A stretch of DNA of 64,000 bases, taken from Dokdonia pacifica (GTDB taxonomy: Bacteria; Bacteroidota; Bacteroidia; Flavobacteriales; Flavobacteriaceae). Shown in pieces: positions 8,285 to 17,729 of the stretch. The first letter of the stretch is position 1. Each line of letters opens with the position of its first letter. Where the stretch lies: NCBI RefSeq assembly GCF_900188275.1, contig NZ_FZNY01000004.1:186001-250000 (forward strand), in the 5' to 3' direction. The position numbers were made by a program, and so were the translations under genes. Under the pieces are notes generated by a model. That model had not been told where the DNA came from. It did not search any database and was given only the letters and a program-made list of their open reading frames with translations.

Positions 8285-9196
8285 TTAACGCTTTCCGCCA
8301 TATCCACTTCCAGCACGATAACTCAATGAAAACCCTTGTGAACTTCCCAATGGAGAATTATTTAAAGCGATGTTATAAGTGTAGTTTATGCGAACGTTAT
8401 TGAAAATATAACACCCTACAAGCATATTGACAAGCGAGTTGGTACGATATCCAATACCTGCTTCCAATTTGCTTTTATAATTTAAAAATAGATTCATATC
8501 TACTTGCGTTGGAGCTCCGTCTGATACAATAACAAGCGCATTGGGCTTTAGTAAAAACTCTTCTTGACTTCCAAAGTATACTTTATAAGCTCCATAGGCA
8601 TAATAAGGCACCACCAACTCTATGTTCTTTTCTGAAGACAATAAATCTCCTACAATATTAGGCGCTGCAATGCCTACATAAAAGTTACGCTCATTGTATA
8701 AAAACCCAGCACCTATAGTTGGGATAGAAGTATTTATATTTTGTGCAAAATTGATATCGTTTGTGATATTAAGATCTAGTAAATCTTCTGCATATTGTAA
8801 TACGCCAGCAGAGATGCCAAATGACATCACATGTGGATTTCCATTATGCCAACGCGGCACATTTGAATCTTGCGATAAGAAAATTTTATATGCATATGAA
8901 GCAAAAAAATGTGTAGTAGTGGTCACACCAATTTCATCTCGTAAAATACCACCGCCAAAACCTGAATAATCTTTAGGAATACTTGCAGAAAGTGAAAGAT
9001 ATTTTGGCGTACCATCAAAGGCATCTACGAGTCCGCGATTAGTAAAAGCAATCTCTGTTTCTTCCTGTAATCCGGAATGTGCTGGATTTATAATAATGGT
9101 ATTATAATTATAGTCAGAAAACAGGGGTGTTTGTTGTGCAAACACGTGCATCATACTCAACAATAAGGTTACGATAGTAAATAGATAATTTCTCAT
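8285..9196 (-). CDS. PorP/SprF family type IX secretion membrane protein
   Basis: A 303-residue protein with a cleavable signal peptide ending MMHVFAQ, then the family hallmark QQTPLFSDYNYNTIIINPAHSG, and beta-barrel-like strands to the C-terminal aromatic end. PorP/SprF proteins sit in the outer membrane and assist secretion or surface anchoring of particular T9SS cargo. The gene starts 3 bases after the stop of the giant adhesin gene, which ends in a type B sorting domain. This arrangement of adhesin then SprF-like partner is standard in Flavobacteriaceae, so the two very probably work as a pair. Confidence 0.92.
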   Translation of the reverse strand: MRNYLFTIVTLLLSMMHVFAQQTPLFSDYNYNTIIINPAHSGLQEETEIAFTNRGLVDAFDGTPKYLSLSASIPKDYSGFGGGILRDEIGVTTTTHFFASYAYKIFLSQDSNVPRWHNGNPHVMSFGISAGVLQYAEDLLDLNITNDINFAQNINTSIPTIGAGFLYNERNFYVGIAAPNIVGDLLSSEKNIELVVPYYAYGAYKVYFGSQEEFLLKPNALVIVSDGAPTQVDMNLFLNYKSKLEAGIGYRTNSLVNMLVGCYIFNNVRINYTYNIALNNSPLGSSQGFSLSYRAGSGYGGKR

Positions 9197-9199
9197 GTG

Positions 9200-12100
9200 T
9201 TATCGTTTTAAGACTACGTAGCCTTTTGTTTTTAGGTTATGTTCTACGGGGATTTCAATAGTGAAAAAATAAGTACCTTCTGGCAGTTTTCCTGCACCAC
9301 GTCCTGTAGATTTATTTGCGTTTCCGCTAAAAACATTATTCGAATTATTATATCCTTCTATCTGAAATACGAGATCTCCCCAACGGTTATATATGGAAAC
9401 TATATTATCGGGATAACTTCGGATGCCTTTAATTTCCCAAAATTCATTTATCCCATCTCCGTCAGGTGAAAAGCCATACTTTTGTCTATTATCTACGTCA
9501 ATAGTGGTGTCTTCTGTAGTAAATGATTCTTCTTGGCAAGACTCTGTAATTCCACCTAGATTGTATGGATGTATGGTTATGTAAATGGTTGAGTTATCTG
9601 GAAGTTCTTCGGCTAGAGATATTTCAGTAACATTGCCTACATCTGTAGTAGCAATAATATCATCACCGCCTGAGAATGTTCCAATCGTGATAAAATAGCC
9701 ATCTGCATTTGTAACAGGATTCCAAGAAATTCCTGTGTTTATGGGCACATTTAGACTTTCATTAGATGGTGCGAGAAGTGTTGTACAGAGTGGTGGTAAT
9801 ATCTCTGTAATAAAAGAAATTTCTGTACAACCTTCCGCACTCCCCCCAATATTATAAGGTGTTACAATTACAAATAATTCTGTTTGTTCTGGAAGATCAT
9901 TAGGGATGTCGTATACTGTACTATTTCCTACGTCAAGATTATTTATAATATCAATACCTCCAGATGTGGTTCCAATACTAATGAAATACCCTGTGGCTTC
10001 TGTAACTTCTTCCCAACTAATCGTTGTAGTAACTGGAACTTCTATGTCTCCGTCTAATGGGTTAGTAATTGTCGTACAAGTAGGAGGAAATGTTTGTGTT
10101 GTAAAACTTTCTTCAATACATCCTGTTGCATTTCCCGTAGCATTATAAGGAGTGATGGTCACAAAAATATCAGATTGATCTGGTAAGTCCGTTGGAAGAT
10201 CAAATGTGGTGACATTCCCAACATCTTGGTTATTGAGTATGTCAGTTCCTCCTGATGTTGTTCCAATAGATATAAAATATCCTTCAGCCGTAGCAGATGG
10301 ATTCCAATTGATATCAGTTCCTATTAATACACCAGTAGCACCGTTTAACGGGTTTGTAAGCGTTGTACAGTCAGGAACAAACAGTTGTGTTGTGAATGAT
10401 TCTTCGGTGCATCCTGTAGCATTTCCAGTAGCGTTGTATGGAGTAATGGAGACAAAGATTTCGGTAAATTCGGGTAAGTCAGTAGGGAGATCAAATGTGG
10501 TGACATTTCCTACGTCAAGATTATTTATAATATCCGTTCCTCCTGATGTAGTTCCTACATTCAGAATATAACCATCTGCTGTCGTGGTAGCATTCCAAGA
10601 AAGATCAGTTCCTATTAATACGTCTATTGTTCCATTTAACGGATCGGTAAGTGTGGTACACTCTGGTACAAATAGTTGTGTGGTAAATGATTCCTCAGTA
10701 CACCCGGTCGCATTTCCCGTTGCATTATATGGAATGATGATTACAAAAATCTCCGTAAACTCAGGTAAATCTGCAGGTAAATCAAATGTAGTAACATTCC
10801 CTACATCTTGGTTGTTGATTATATCTGTTCCTCCAGAAGTAGTTCCTACACTAAGAATATAACCATCTGCTGTGGTAGCTGTGGTCCAACTTAAATCAGT
10901 ACCAATAAGTACACCGGTAGCTCCATTTAATGGATCCGTAAGCGTAATACAATCTGGTGCAAACAATTGCGTTGTAAATGATTCTTCAGTACATCCTGTT
11001 GCATTTCCAGTAGCGTTGTATGAAGTAATGGAGACAAAGATTTCCGTAAATTCGGGTAAGTCAGTAGGGAGATCAAATGTAGTGACATTTCCTACGTCTT
11101 GATTATTTATAATATCCGTTCCTCCTGATGTAGTTCCTACATTCAGAATATAACCATCTGCTGTCGTAGCAGCATTCCATGTGAGATCAGTTCCTACTAA
11201 TACGTCTATCGTTCCATTTAATGGGTCTGTAAGAGTAACACAATCTGGGACGAGTAATTCTGTAGTAAAGGATTCCTCAGTACATCCTATTGCATTTCCT
11301 GTATCGTTATAAGGAATAATAGTGATAAAAATCTCAGTAAACTCGGGTAAGTCTGCAGGTAAATCAAATGTAGTAACATTCCCAACATCTTGATTATTTA
11401 CAATATCTGTTCCTCCAGAAGTAGTTCCTACACTGAGGATATATCCATCTGCTGTGATAGCTGTTGTCCAACTAAGATCTGTGCCAATAAGTACACCAGT
11501 AGCTCCATTTAACGGATCTGTAAGCGTGACACAATCTGGTGCAAACAATTGCGTTGTAAATGATTCTTCAGTACATCCTGTCGCATTTCCAGTAGCGTTG
11601 TATGGAGTAATGGAGACAAAGATTTCGGTAAATTCGGGTAAATCTGTTGGGAGATCAAACGTAGTGACATTTCCTACGTCTTGATTATTGAGAATATCCG
11701 TTCCTCCTGAAGTAGTTCCTACATTTAGAATATAACCATCTGCTGTCGTAGCAGTATTCCATGTGAGATCAGTTCCTACTAATACGTCTATCGTTCCATT
11801 TAATGGGTCTGTAAGAGTAACACAATCTGGAAGGAGTAATTCTGTAGTAAAGGATTCCTCGGCACATCCTGTTGCATTTCCTGTATCGTTATAAGGAATA
11901 ATAGTGACAAAGATTTCAGTTAATTCTGGTAAATCTGCAGGTACATCAAATGTAGTAACATTCCCAACATCTTGATTATTTACAATATCTGTTCCTCCCG
12001 AAGTAGTTCCTACACTGAGGATATATCCACTAGCGGTTGTAGCTGTTGTCCAACTAAGATCTGTGCCGATAAGTACACCTGTAGCTCCGTTTAACGGATT

Positions 12101-15100
12101 GGTGAGGGTTACGCAATCAGGAATGAATAGTTGCGTTGTAAATGACTCCTCTATGCATCCCGTTGAATTTCCACTATCGTTATATGGTATGATCGTCACA
12201 AAGATTTCGGTAAATTCGGGTAAATCTGTTGGGAGATCAAACGTAGTGACATTTCCTACATCTTGATTGTTGAGAATATCTGTTCCACCAGAAGTAGTAC
12301 CCACACTCAATAAATAACCCGTAGCCATGGGTGAAGTTTCCCAACTCAAATCTGTTCCCACTAGAACATTGATAGCACCATTGAGTGGATCTGTTAAAGA
12401 TGTACAGTCAGGGAAAAATTCAATGGTTTCCGTTGTAAATGACTCTACTATACAACCCGTTGCATCACCAACATTATTATATGGAGTTATGATAACGTAG
12501 TATGTCTCATCTTCGTCCAGATCTGTTACAAAATCAAATGTTGTAGTGTTATTCACATCTATCTCATTTAAAATTTCATTTCCTCCTGGTGTAGTACCTA
12601 CTGTTAGTAAATAACCAGTTGCATCTGCCACGGCATCCCAAGTTAAGTTAGTTGTAATATCAACATCAATAGCGCCATCTATTGGTGTCAAAAGGTTTGT
12701 ACATCCCGGAGGTACAGGAATAAACTCTGTTGTAAAGCTTTCTTCAGCACATCCTACACTGTCACCGACATCGTTTGTAGGTATTATAGTTACAAAAATA
12801 AGGGTGTTTTCAGGCAGGTCATCTACTAGATCGTATGTCGTAACGTTTCCTACATTTTCATTGTTTAAAATATCAACACCTCCAGGAGTTGTTCCTACTG
12901 AAATAATATAACTATCTGCATTACTTATGGGATCCCATGATAGGTCTGTACTTACTATAACATCTACGGCTCCATTTAATGGATTGGAAAGTGATGTACA
13001 ATCTGGAATAGTTGGATTAGGATCTGAAATAATGGTAAATGTCTCTAAAGCACATCCCGTTGCATCTCCTTCATCATTATAAGGAACAATGGTTACGCTT
13101 ACTACTTCGCCTCCCGCAAAGTCATTTACAAAATTATAGGTTGTATCATTAATGATGTCAATGTTAGTTACATTGTTTGCGTTGGGAGGTACTGAAGTTA
13201 CTGTAAGTCTATATCCTCTAGCAAACTGAGCTGGTTCCCAAGTAATATTTGTATTTACTGGAACATCTATGTCTCCATTTAATGGCGAAATTAATGTGGT
13301 ACATCCTGGAAGAGGGCAGTCAAGTATATCGCCTACTATATTCCATCCAAAATCTGAAATTATGGAAGCGCGTTCTTCAAAAGCATCACAATACGGAACG
13401 TTTAACGCTCCTAGGGTTAAGCCAGATGGTAATTGTTGTTGTGACCAGGCTATTAATGTGGTGTCATAACTATCCCTAGACATTCCTGAGTTGTCCAACA
13501 TATTATTTAAGTTGGTCACTTGAGACATATTCCAGTCACTTAACACTTGGTCATAGGCACTAGCTTGATTAAACATATTGTTCATAGAAACGGAGCCTAG
13601 ATCCCATTCATTTAATAGTTGATTAAAAGAAGAAGCATTTTGAAACATACTGTCCATATTAACTACTCCTTCGACGCGCCAATTATTTAAAGGAGCGTCA
13701 AAAGCTACTGCATCCTCAAACATTTCCTCCATAGTTGTGACATCTCGCGTATTCCAAGGATCTATATTTTGATTAAATAAAGAAGCTCCGCTAAACATAC
13801 GTCTCATAGTGGTTACTGAAGCGGTGTTCCAACCCTCCATAGGTTGGTCATACATCGTTGCATCTTGAAACATGGCATCCATAGTGGTTACAAAAGAGGT
13901 ATTCCACGTATTTATATTCTGGTTAAATACAGCAGCTTCTTTGAACATAGCGGCCATATTTTGTGCTTCATTGGTTTCCCAAGCATCCAATGGTGTATTA
14001 AATTGTTGAGCACTTTCAAACATGGAGGCAAAATTGGTAACATTAACAACGTCCCAATCATTAATGTTTTGATTAAACACCTGTGCGTTTTCAAACATAG
14101 AGTTCATATCGGTTACCGAACTTGTATCCCAAGCCATTAAAGGTTGATCAAACAGCTGTGCATTTTCAAACATAGAAGCCATAGTTGCAACCGCACTAAC
14201 ATCCCAACCGCCAATGGGCTGATTAAATACTTGCGCATTTTCAAACATAGACTCCATGTTTACCACAGAATTTACATCCCAAGGGGCGAGGGCTTGGTCA
14301 AAAAGTACAGCACTTCTAAACATACCTCTCATTGTTGTTACTTGAGATACATTCCAGCTGCTTATATCTTGATCAAATACATTGGTGCCATTAAACATAA
14401 ATGACATATTGGTTACCGTCTCTACTTGCCAATTATTTAGTGGTTGGTTAAATGCAACAGATCCAGAAAACATAGATCCCATGGTAATACAAGATAGGGT
14501 GTCCCAATCATTCAAAGGTTGATTGAAAATGTTAGTACTGCTAAACATAGAATCCATTGTAATAACGTTTTCCACATTCCAGCTATTTAAATTTTGATTA
14601 AATGCATCTGCATTAGAGAACATAGAAGCCATTGAGGTAACATTTTCCACATTCCAATTTGAAATATTACCATTGAATGCTTCTGCATTATCAAACATTC
14701 TTTCCATAGATATTACATTTGATACATTCCACATATCTAATGGTTGGTTGAAATTTTCTGTAAATCGAAACATCCAACCCATGTCTTGAACATTTGATAC
14801 GTTCCAGTTATTTAATGGTTGGTTGAAAGCTGATGCTGACCCATTAGCATCAAACATTCTAAACATGTTTGTTACATTGCCTACATTCCAATTGTTTATA
14901 GGTTGATTGAATGCTCGTGCTACAAGAAACAAGCCACTCATGTTAGTTACATTACTAACATCCCATGTATCTAGAGGACTATTAAATACAAATGCCGCAG
15001 CAAACGTATTGGACATATTTGTCACATTGCTTACATCCCAATTATTAATATCTGCATCAAATAAAAAACAACTGAAAAACATACTTCTCATATTTTCTAC

Positions 15101-17431
15101 TTGAGATAAATCTGGAATATCTGTAGCATTATACGTCATGTTTTGACAGTTAAGAAATGCTTGATCCATACTTTGCCATTGCTGGGTTCCCCATTGATCA
15201 ATGGTCAAGAGTTTAAAATAATCTGTATTTGAGAAGTTAAAGTAATGAGCGGGATAATCCCCAATAATAGAAATAGTATAAATCCCAGGTGCATCATAGG
15301 TATGTGTGATATCTCCCGATACATTATTATCAAATTGATTATCTCCCCAGTCTATGGAGTAATTATAGGATAAGCTATTATTTTTAGAGATTTTTAATTG
15401 ATTGGCAGGAGTACTATCATTATTTGTTAAAGCAGTGTTGTAAGTGAGTTTAAACGCTGCGGGGCTATTCACCCAAGAATCAATAATAGTATACGTCTCT
15501 GTAACACAATTTTCTGCTGGACCTTCAGCATTAAAAGGAACTACTAGTGCCATAACGATATCACCGGCAACAAAATCTACAGCAAAATCCCAAGAGGTGA
15601 CATTGCCTACATCAAAATTGTCTAAAATGGTAGTTACTACACCTCCTGTATCTTTGGTAACTGTGACCCTATACCCTGTAGCATTAGGTGTAGCTTCCCA
15701 AACTAAATCAAAATTACCTGGAACATTTATATCACCATCCACAGGGGTAATGATATCTGTGCAAAAAACAAAGCTGCAGTTTACAATGTCATCATTTATA
15801 GTCCAGTTATTGTTTATAATTAAATCTTCTCTAGCAAAACGTCCATCACAGTATAATAGATTTGCTGCTCCAAGAATTACATTATCATTAACGGTTTGTG
15901 CTTCCCACCCGATTAAGGTATTGTTATAGTTTGTTTCTGAAAGTCCAGAATCATCTAGCATATTGGCCATTAAGGTGACATTTGAAATATCCCAAACACC
16001 TAAGTTTTGGTCAAAGGCGGTTGCATTTGAGAACATAAAGCGCATGTCACTTACATTAGTTGTTGTCCATAAATCAATAGGTTGGTTAAATAAAGAGGCG
16101 CCATTAAACATTGAGGCCATGTTAACTACATTACTTACATTCCAATTATTGAGTAATTGATTAAAACTTGTAGCATTAAAAAACATGCTGTTCGTATCGG
16201 CTAAAGAATCAAGTGTCCAACCGTTTAAAGGTTGATTAAAATCTACAGCTCTGCGAAACATACCTGACATATTTGTAACGTTAGTTACATCCCAAGCCTC
16301 GAGGGGTTGATTAAAGCGAGAAGATTCAAACATCTCACGCATATTTGTTACACTTGAGGTAATCCACATATCCAGTGGTTGATTAAAAACGGTAAGTGCA
16401 GAATTAATTCCAGCAAACATATTTGACATATCTGTGACACTACTCACATTCCAATTGTTTAAAGGTTGATTGAACACATAATTACGTTCAAACATTCCTG
16501 CCATATTCAAAACATTGCCTACTTGCCAGTTATTTATATTTTGATTGAAAGGAGTATCTCTAAACATCTCAAACATATCGGTTACATTATCAACATCCCA
16601 TTGATCAAGGGGTTGATTAAAGGGAGTAGATCTAAACATCCTAGACATCGTAGTTACTTGAAGTACGTTCCAATTGTTTAAAGGAAATGCCATATCTGAT
16701 GCGCTAAACATATCGCTCATATCTGTCACCTGCGATGTATTCCAACCATTAATATTTTGATTGAAATCATTAGCAGATCTAAACATTCTCGCCATAGTTG
16801 TTACAGCGCCAGTATTCCAGTTATCTAATGGTTCATTAAAATTATGGGCTCCGTTGAAAGTATCAGACATGTCAGTAATATTCCCCGTATTCCATCCATC
16901 CAATGGCCTATTAAAAGTATCGCAATCTTGAAACATTCCAGAAATATCTGTGATGTTATCAACATTCCAAGAATTCAAAATTCCATTGAAAACATTTGCC
17001 TCTCTAAACATGTTCTTTAAGCTGGTAACTTGGCTTAAATCAGGAGGCGAAATAGCGTCAAAATTCAAATTTCGACACCCGTAAAAAGCATTCTCCATAG
17101 ACTGCCATTGGAGGTTTCCCCAAGAAGTAATCTCAATAATTTTATCCTTATCACCCGTATTATTAAAATAAATAGCGGGAAAATTTCCACTAATACTAAT
17201 AGTATAATTCCCCGGAGTAGCGTAAGTATGTGTTACATTTCCAGTTATTCCCGTGTCTGTATTGCCATCTCCCCAATTAACAGTATAATCATATGTAAAT
17301 CCTGGGTTTGTGGGTATGGTTATTTGATTATCTGGAGTCGATAAGGTAGTATTCCAAATAGATGTAAAATCCTGACTATACGAATTTATACAGGCACAAA
17401 GAAAAATTGTTATGAGAAGTAAAAACTTCAT
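9200..17431 (-). CDS. Giant T9SS-secreted BspA/Fn3-repeat surface adhesin
   Basis: A protein of about 2743 residues from the ATG at 17429-17431, which starts a clear signal peptide (MKFLLLITIF ... SYSQ). Longer starts exist at 17449 (ATG) and 17473 (GTG) but would put a non-hydrophobic leader in front. Order: a PKD-like domain (NWGDGNTDTG ... THTYATPGNYTI), about 20 BspA/DUF285 repeats of about 24 residues (FNQPLNNWNVSNVTNMSGMF type), one Fn3-like domain, a second PKD-like domain, a second larger BspA block, then thirteen Fn3-like domains of about 97 residues. The last about 90 residues (FSPDGDGINEFWEI ... YNRWGDLVF ... LPEGTYFFTI) are a gliding-motility-type T9SS type B sorting domain. It is predicted to be secreted and attached at the cell surface. 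Confidence 0.93.
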   Translation of the reverse strand: MKFLLLITIFLCACINSYSQDFTSIWNTTLSTPDNQITIPTNPGFTYDYTVNWGDGNTDTGITGNVTHTYATPGNYTISISGNFPAIYFNNTGDKDKIIEITSWGNLQWQSMENAFYGCRNLNFDAISPPDLSQVTSLKNMFREANVFNGILNSWNVDNITDISGMFQDCDTFNRPLDGWNTGNITDMSDTFNGAHNFNEPLDNWNTGAVTTMARMFRSANDFNQNINGWNTSQVTDMSDMFSASDMAFPLNNWNVLQVTTMSRMFRSTPFNQPLDQWDVDNVTDMFEMFRDTPFNQNINNWQVGNVLNMAGMFERNYVFNQPLNNWNVSSVTDMSNMFAGINSALTVFNQPLDMWITSSVTNMREMFESSRFNQPLEAWDVTNVTNMSGMFRRAVDFNQPLNGWTLDSLADTNSMFFNATSFNQLLNNWNVSNVVNMASMFNGASLFNQPIDLWTTTNVSDMRFMFSNATAFDQNLGVWDISNVTLMANMLDDSGLSETNYNNTLIGWEAQTVNDNVILGAANLLYCDGRFAREDLIINNNWTINDDIVNCSFVFCTDIITPVDGDINVPGNFDLVWEATPNATGYRVTVTKDTGGVVTTILDNFDVGNVTSWDFAVDFVAGDIVMALVVPFNAEGPAENCVTETYTIIDSWVNSPAAFKLTYNTALTNNDSTPANQLKISKNNSLSYNYSIDWGDNQFDNNVSGDITHTYDAPGIYTISIIGDYPAHYFNFSNTDYFKLLTIDQWGTQQWQSMDQAFLNCQNMTYNATDIPDLSQVENMRSMFFSCFLFDADINNWDVSNVTNMSNTFAAAFVFNSPLDTWDVSNVTNMSGLFLVARAFNQPINNWNVGNVTNMFRMFDANGSASAFNQPLNNWNVSNVQDMGWMFRFTENFNQPLDMWNVSNVISMERMFDNAEAFNGNISNWNVENVTSMASMFSNADAFNQNLNSWNVENVITMDSMFSSTNIFNQPLNDWDTLSCITMGSMFSGSVAFNQPLNNWQVETVTNMSFMFNGTNVFDQDISSWNVSQVTTMRGMFRSAVLFDQALAPWDVNSVVNMESMFENAQVFNQPIGGWDVSAVATMASMFENAQLFDQPLMAWDTSSVTDMNSMFENAQVFNQNINDWDVVNVTNFASMFESAQQFNTPLDAWETNEAQNMAAMFKEAAVFNQNINTWNTSFVTTMDAMFQDATMYDQPMEGWNTASVTTMRRMFSGASLFNQNIDPWNTRDVTTMEEMFEDAVAFDAPLNNWRVEGVVNMDSMFQNASSFNQLLNEWDLGSVSMNNMFNQASAYDQVLSDWNMSQVTNLNNMLDNSGMSRDSYDTTLIAWSQQQLPSGLTLGALNVPYCDAFEERASIISDFGWNIVGDILDCPLPGCTTLISPLNGDIDVPVNTNITWEPAQFARGYRLTVTSVPPNANNVTNIDIINDTTYNFVNDFAGGEVVSVTIVPYNDEGDATGCALETFTIISDPNPTIPDCTSLSNPLNGAVDVIVSTDLSWDPISNADSYIISVGTTPGGVDILNNENVGNVTTYDLVDDLPENTLIFVTIIPTNDVGDSVGCAEESFTTEFIPVPPGCTNLLTPIDGAIDVDITTNLTWDAVADATGYLLTVGTTPGGNEILNEIDVNNTTTFDFVTDLDEDETYYVIITPYNNVGDATGCIVESFTTETIEFFPDCTSLTDPLNGAINVLVGTDLSWETSPMATGYLLSVGTTSGGTDILNNQDVGNVTTFDLPTDLPEFTEIFVTIIPYNDSGNSTGCIEESFTTQLFIPDCVTLTNPLNGATGVLIGTDLSWTTATTASGYILSVGTTSGGTDIVNNQDVGNVTTFDVPADLPELTEIFVTIIPYNDTGNATGCAEESFTTELLLPDCVTLTDPLNGTIDVLVGTDLTWNTATTADGYILNVGTTSGGTDILNNQDVGNVTTFDLPTDLPEFTEIFVSITPYNATGNATGCTEESFTTQLFAPDCVTLTDPLNGATGVLIGTDLSWTTAITADGYILSVGTTSGGTDIVNNQDVGNVTTFDLPADLPEFTEIFITIIPYNDTGNAIGCTEESFTTELLVPDCVTLTDPLNGTIDVLVGTDLTWNAATTADGYILNVGTTSGGTDIINNQDVGNVTTFDLPTDLPEFTEIFVSITSYNATGNATGCTEESFTTQLFAPDCITLTDPLNGATGVLIGTDLSWTTATTADGYILSVGTTSGGTDIINNQDVGNVTTFDLPADLPEFTEIFVIIIPYNATGNATGCTEESFTTQLFVPECTTLTDPLNGTIDVLIGTDLSWNATTTADGYILNVGTTSGGTDIINNLDVGNVTTFDLPTDLPEFTEIFVSITPYNATGNATGCTEESFTTQLFVPDCTTLTNPLNGATGVLIGTDINWNPSATAEGYFISIGTTSGGTDILNNQDVGNVTTFDLPTDLPDQSDIFVTITPYNATGNATGCIEESFTTQTFPPTCTTITNPLDGDIEVPVTTTISWEEVTEATGYFISIGTTSGGIDIINNLDVGNSTVYDIPNDLPEQTELFVIVTPYNIGGSAEGCTEISFITEILPPLCTTLLAPSNESLNVPINTGISWNPVTNADGYFITIGTFSGGDDIIATTDVGNVTEISLAEELPDNSTIYITIHPYNLGGITESCQEESFTTEDTTIDVDNRQKYGFSPDGDGINEFWEIKGIRSYPDNIVSIYNRWGDLVFQIEGYNNSNNVFSGNANKSTGRGAGKLPEGTYFFTIEIPVEHNLKTKGYVVLKR
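9775..12975 (-). repeat. Tandem Fn3-like repeats inside the adhesin gene
   Basis: Roughly 291-bp units coding for DC(V/T)TLTDPLNG ... GTDLSW ... DGYILSVGTTSGGTDI ... SFTTQL. Between about 10,080 and 12,360 the units alternate between two sequence types, with NGATGVLIGTDLSW and NGTIDVLVGTDLTW, so the real period of the recent expansion is about 582 bp. Some unit pairs are nearly identical at DNA level. Confidence 0.9.
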
Positions 17432-17674
17432 TCTAGGCAATACCGTCATAAAATATACATTTTTGATACTCACACTGATGTGCTATTTACGCTAATTCTT
17501 TTCTGATTGTGCTAAAAAAAAGGTTTAATATTAGTGAAGTTGCATCACCATTAGTTCACATTTGAATCAATTCTTATACTAGAAATAGATATAACTAAAG
17601 AGCCTCATATGAAAGCATTACTTATTTTAAGTAAAGTTCACTATTTATAGGTAAAGTTCCGATCTTATGTAGTC

Positions 17675-17711
17675 AAAAAAGGTTCCATTCCATTGAATGG
17701 AACCTTTTTTT
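17675..17711. terminator. Intrinsic terminator after the AraC-type regulator gene
   Basis: GGTTCCATTC (17681-17690) pairs with GAATGGAACC (17695-17704) around CATT, flanked by A6 and T7. Reading on the minus strand this follows the regulator stop at 17730 and ends in a U-run. The symmetric flanks mean it could work in both directions. Confidence 0.9.
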
Positions 17712-17729
17712 ATAGAGAAAAGGCACTGT

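Noticed and set aside
8140-8403. 87-residue plus-strand frame starting at TTG
   Set aside because: Mostly antisense to the end of the PorP/SprF gene.
9906-12266. Plus-strand frames with repeated segments across the adhesin repeats
   Set aside because: They are the antisense reading of the Fn3-like coding repeats; the minus frame has signal peptide, domains and sorting tail.
10080-12360. CRISPR-like regular repeats
   Set aside because: The units are about 291 bp, in frame and translate to protein domains; there are no short repeats with unique spacers or cas genes.
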